From Candidatus Thorarchaeota archaeon (lineage in GTDB: Archaea; Asgardarchaeota; Thorarchaeia; Thorarchaeales; Thorarchaeaceae): 5,161 nucleotides of DNA. The notes beneath the pieces were generated by a model. The model did not search any database. It was not told where the DNA came from and was given only the letters and a program-made list of their open reading frames with translations. Where the stretch lies: the NCBI GenBank assembly GCA_004524595.1, contig SDOA01000188.1, positions 1 through 5,161 of the forward strand, written 5' to 3'. Shown piece by piece: positions 5,060 to 5,161 of the stretch. The position numbers and the translations under genes were made by a program. Each line of letters opens with the position of its first letter. Position 1 is the stretch's first letter.

Positions 5060-5161
5060 CCAATACCAATTTGTAAATCTGCAGCGATCTTTTTCTTAAG
5101 CGCGCGATTATTAACGACAAATACAGCAATTAATGGAAGAACAAAACTCACAACTATTAGA
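5056..5161 (-). CDS. C-terminus of a membrane protein (partial, runs off right edge)
   Basis: The last 34 codons of a minus-strand gene are visible. The peptide starts with a hydrophobic stretch, LIVVSFVLPLIAVFVV, consistent with a final transmembrane helix, followed by a basic, polar tail (NNRALKKKIAADLQ, ending GIG) that would face the cytoplasm by the positive-inside rule. It ends at a TGA at 5056-5058. The other two minus-strand frames have no comparable coding character. A hairpin and T7 tract downstream, convergent with the methyltransferase, support a real gene end. The family cannot be named from this fragment. Confidence 0.6.
   Translation of the reverse strand, partial: LIVVSFVLPLIAVFVVNNRALKKKIAADLQIGIG

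Overview
The window looks like an ordinary, compact piece of an AT-rich archaeal chromosome. Most starts lie a few bases after GGTGAT- or GGAG-like Shine-Dalgarno sequences, which match the usual archaeal 16S rRNA 3' end. GTG and TTG starts occur, candidate TATA boxes are A/T-rich, and T-tracts rather than classic bacterial terminators end most genes. An M42 aminopeptidase and a short NfeD-like protein fit this. An Asgard or thermoplasmatal/euryarchaeal lineage is possible, but nothing here fixes the taxon. This assignment is inference.

Layout, left to right. A minus-strand membrane protein runs off the left edge (start at 133). It is divergent from an M42 metallo-aminopeptidase on the plus strand (253-1290). 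The peptidase stop codon overlaps the stop codon of a convergent minus-strand NfeD-like two-helix membrane protein (1287-1685). A divergent spacer of about 126 bp, rich in A-tracts and small dyads, separates this from a 12-helix major facilitator transporter (1812-2939). A tandem GNAT acetyltransferase follows on the same strand (about 3011-3850). After a 232-bp spacer with an inverted repeat and a good archaeal promoter/SD comes a SAM-dependent methyltransferase carrying an N-terminal zinc-binding Trm112/RlmA-like segment (4083-4892). The right end holds a bidirectional T-tract terminator, three consecutive hairpins, and the C-terminus of another minus-strand membrane protein (5056 to the right edge).

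The genes do not form an obvious pathway or defence/mobile system. They switch strand repeatedly and most appear to have their own promoters; only the transporter and the acetyltransferase could share a transcript. I see no RNA genes, CRISPR arrays, insertion sequences or attachment sites. The points most worth a second look are the zinc-segment methyltransferase with a divergent motif I, the acetyltransferase whose acetyl-CoA loop lacks its central glycine, the CATAGG inverted repeat upstream of the methyltransferase, and the hairpin-rich 3' region at 4930-5059. I found no convincing undescribed system.
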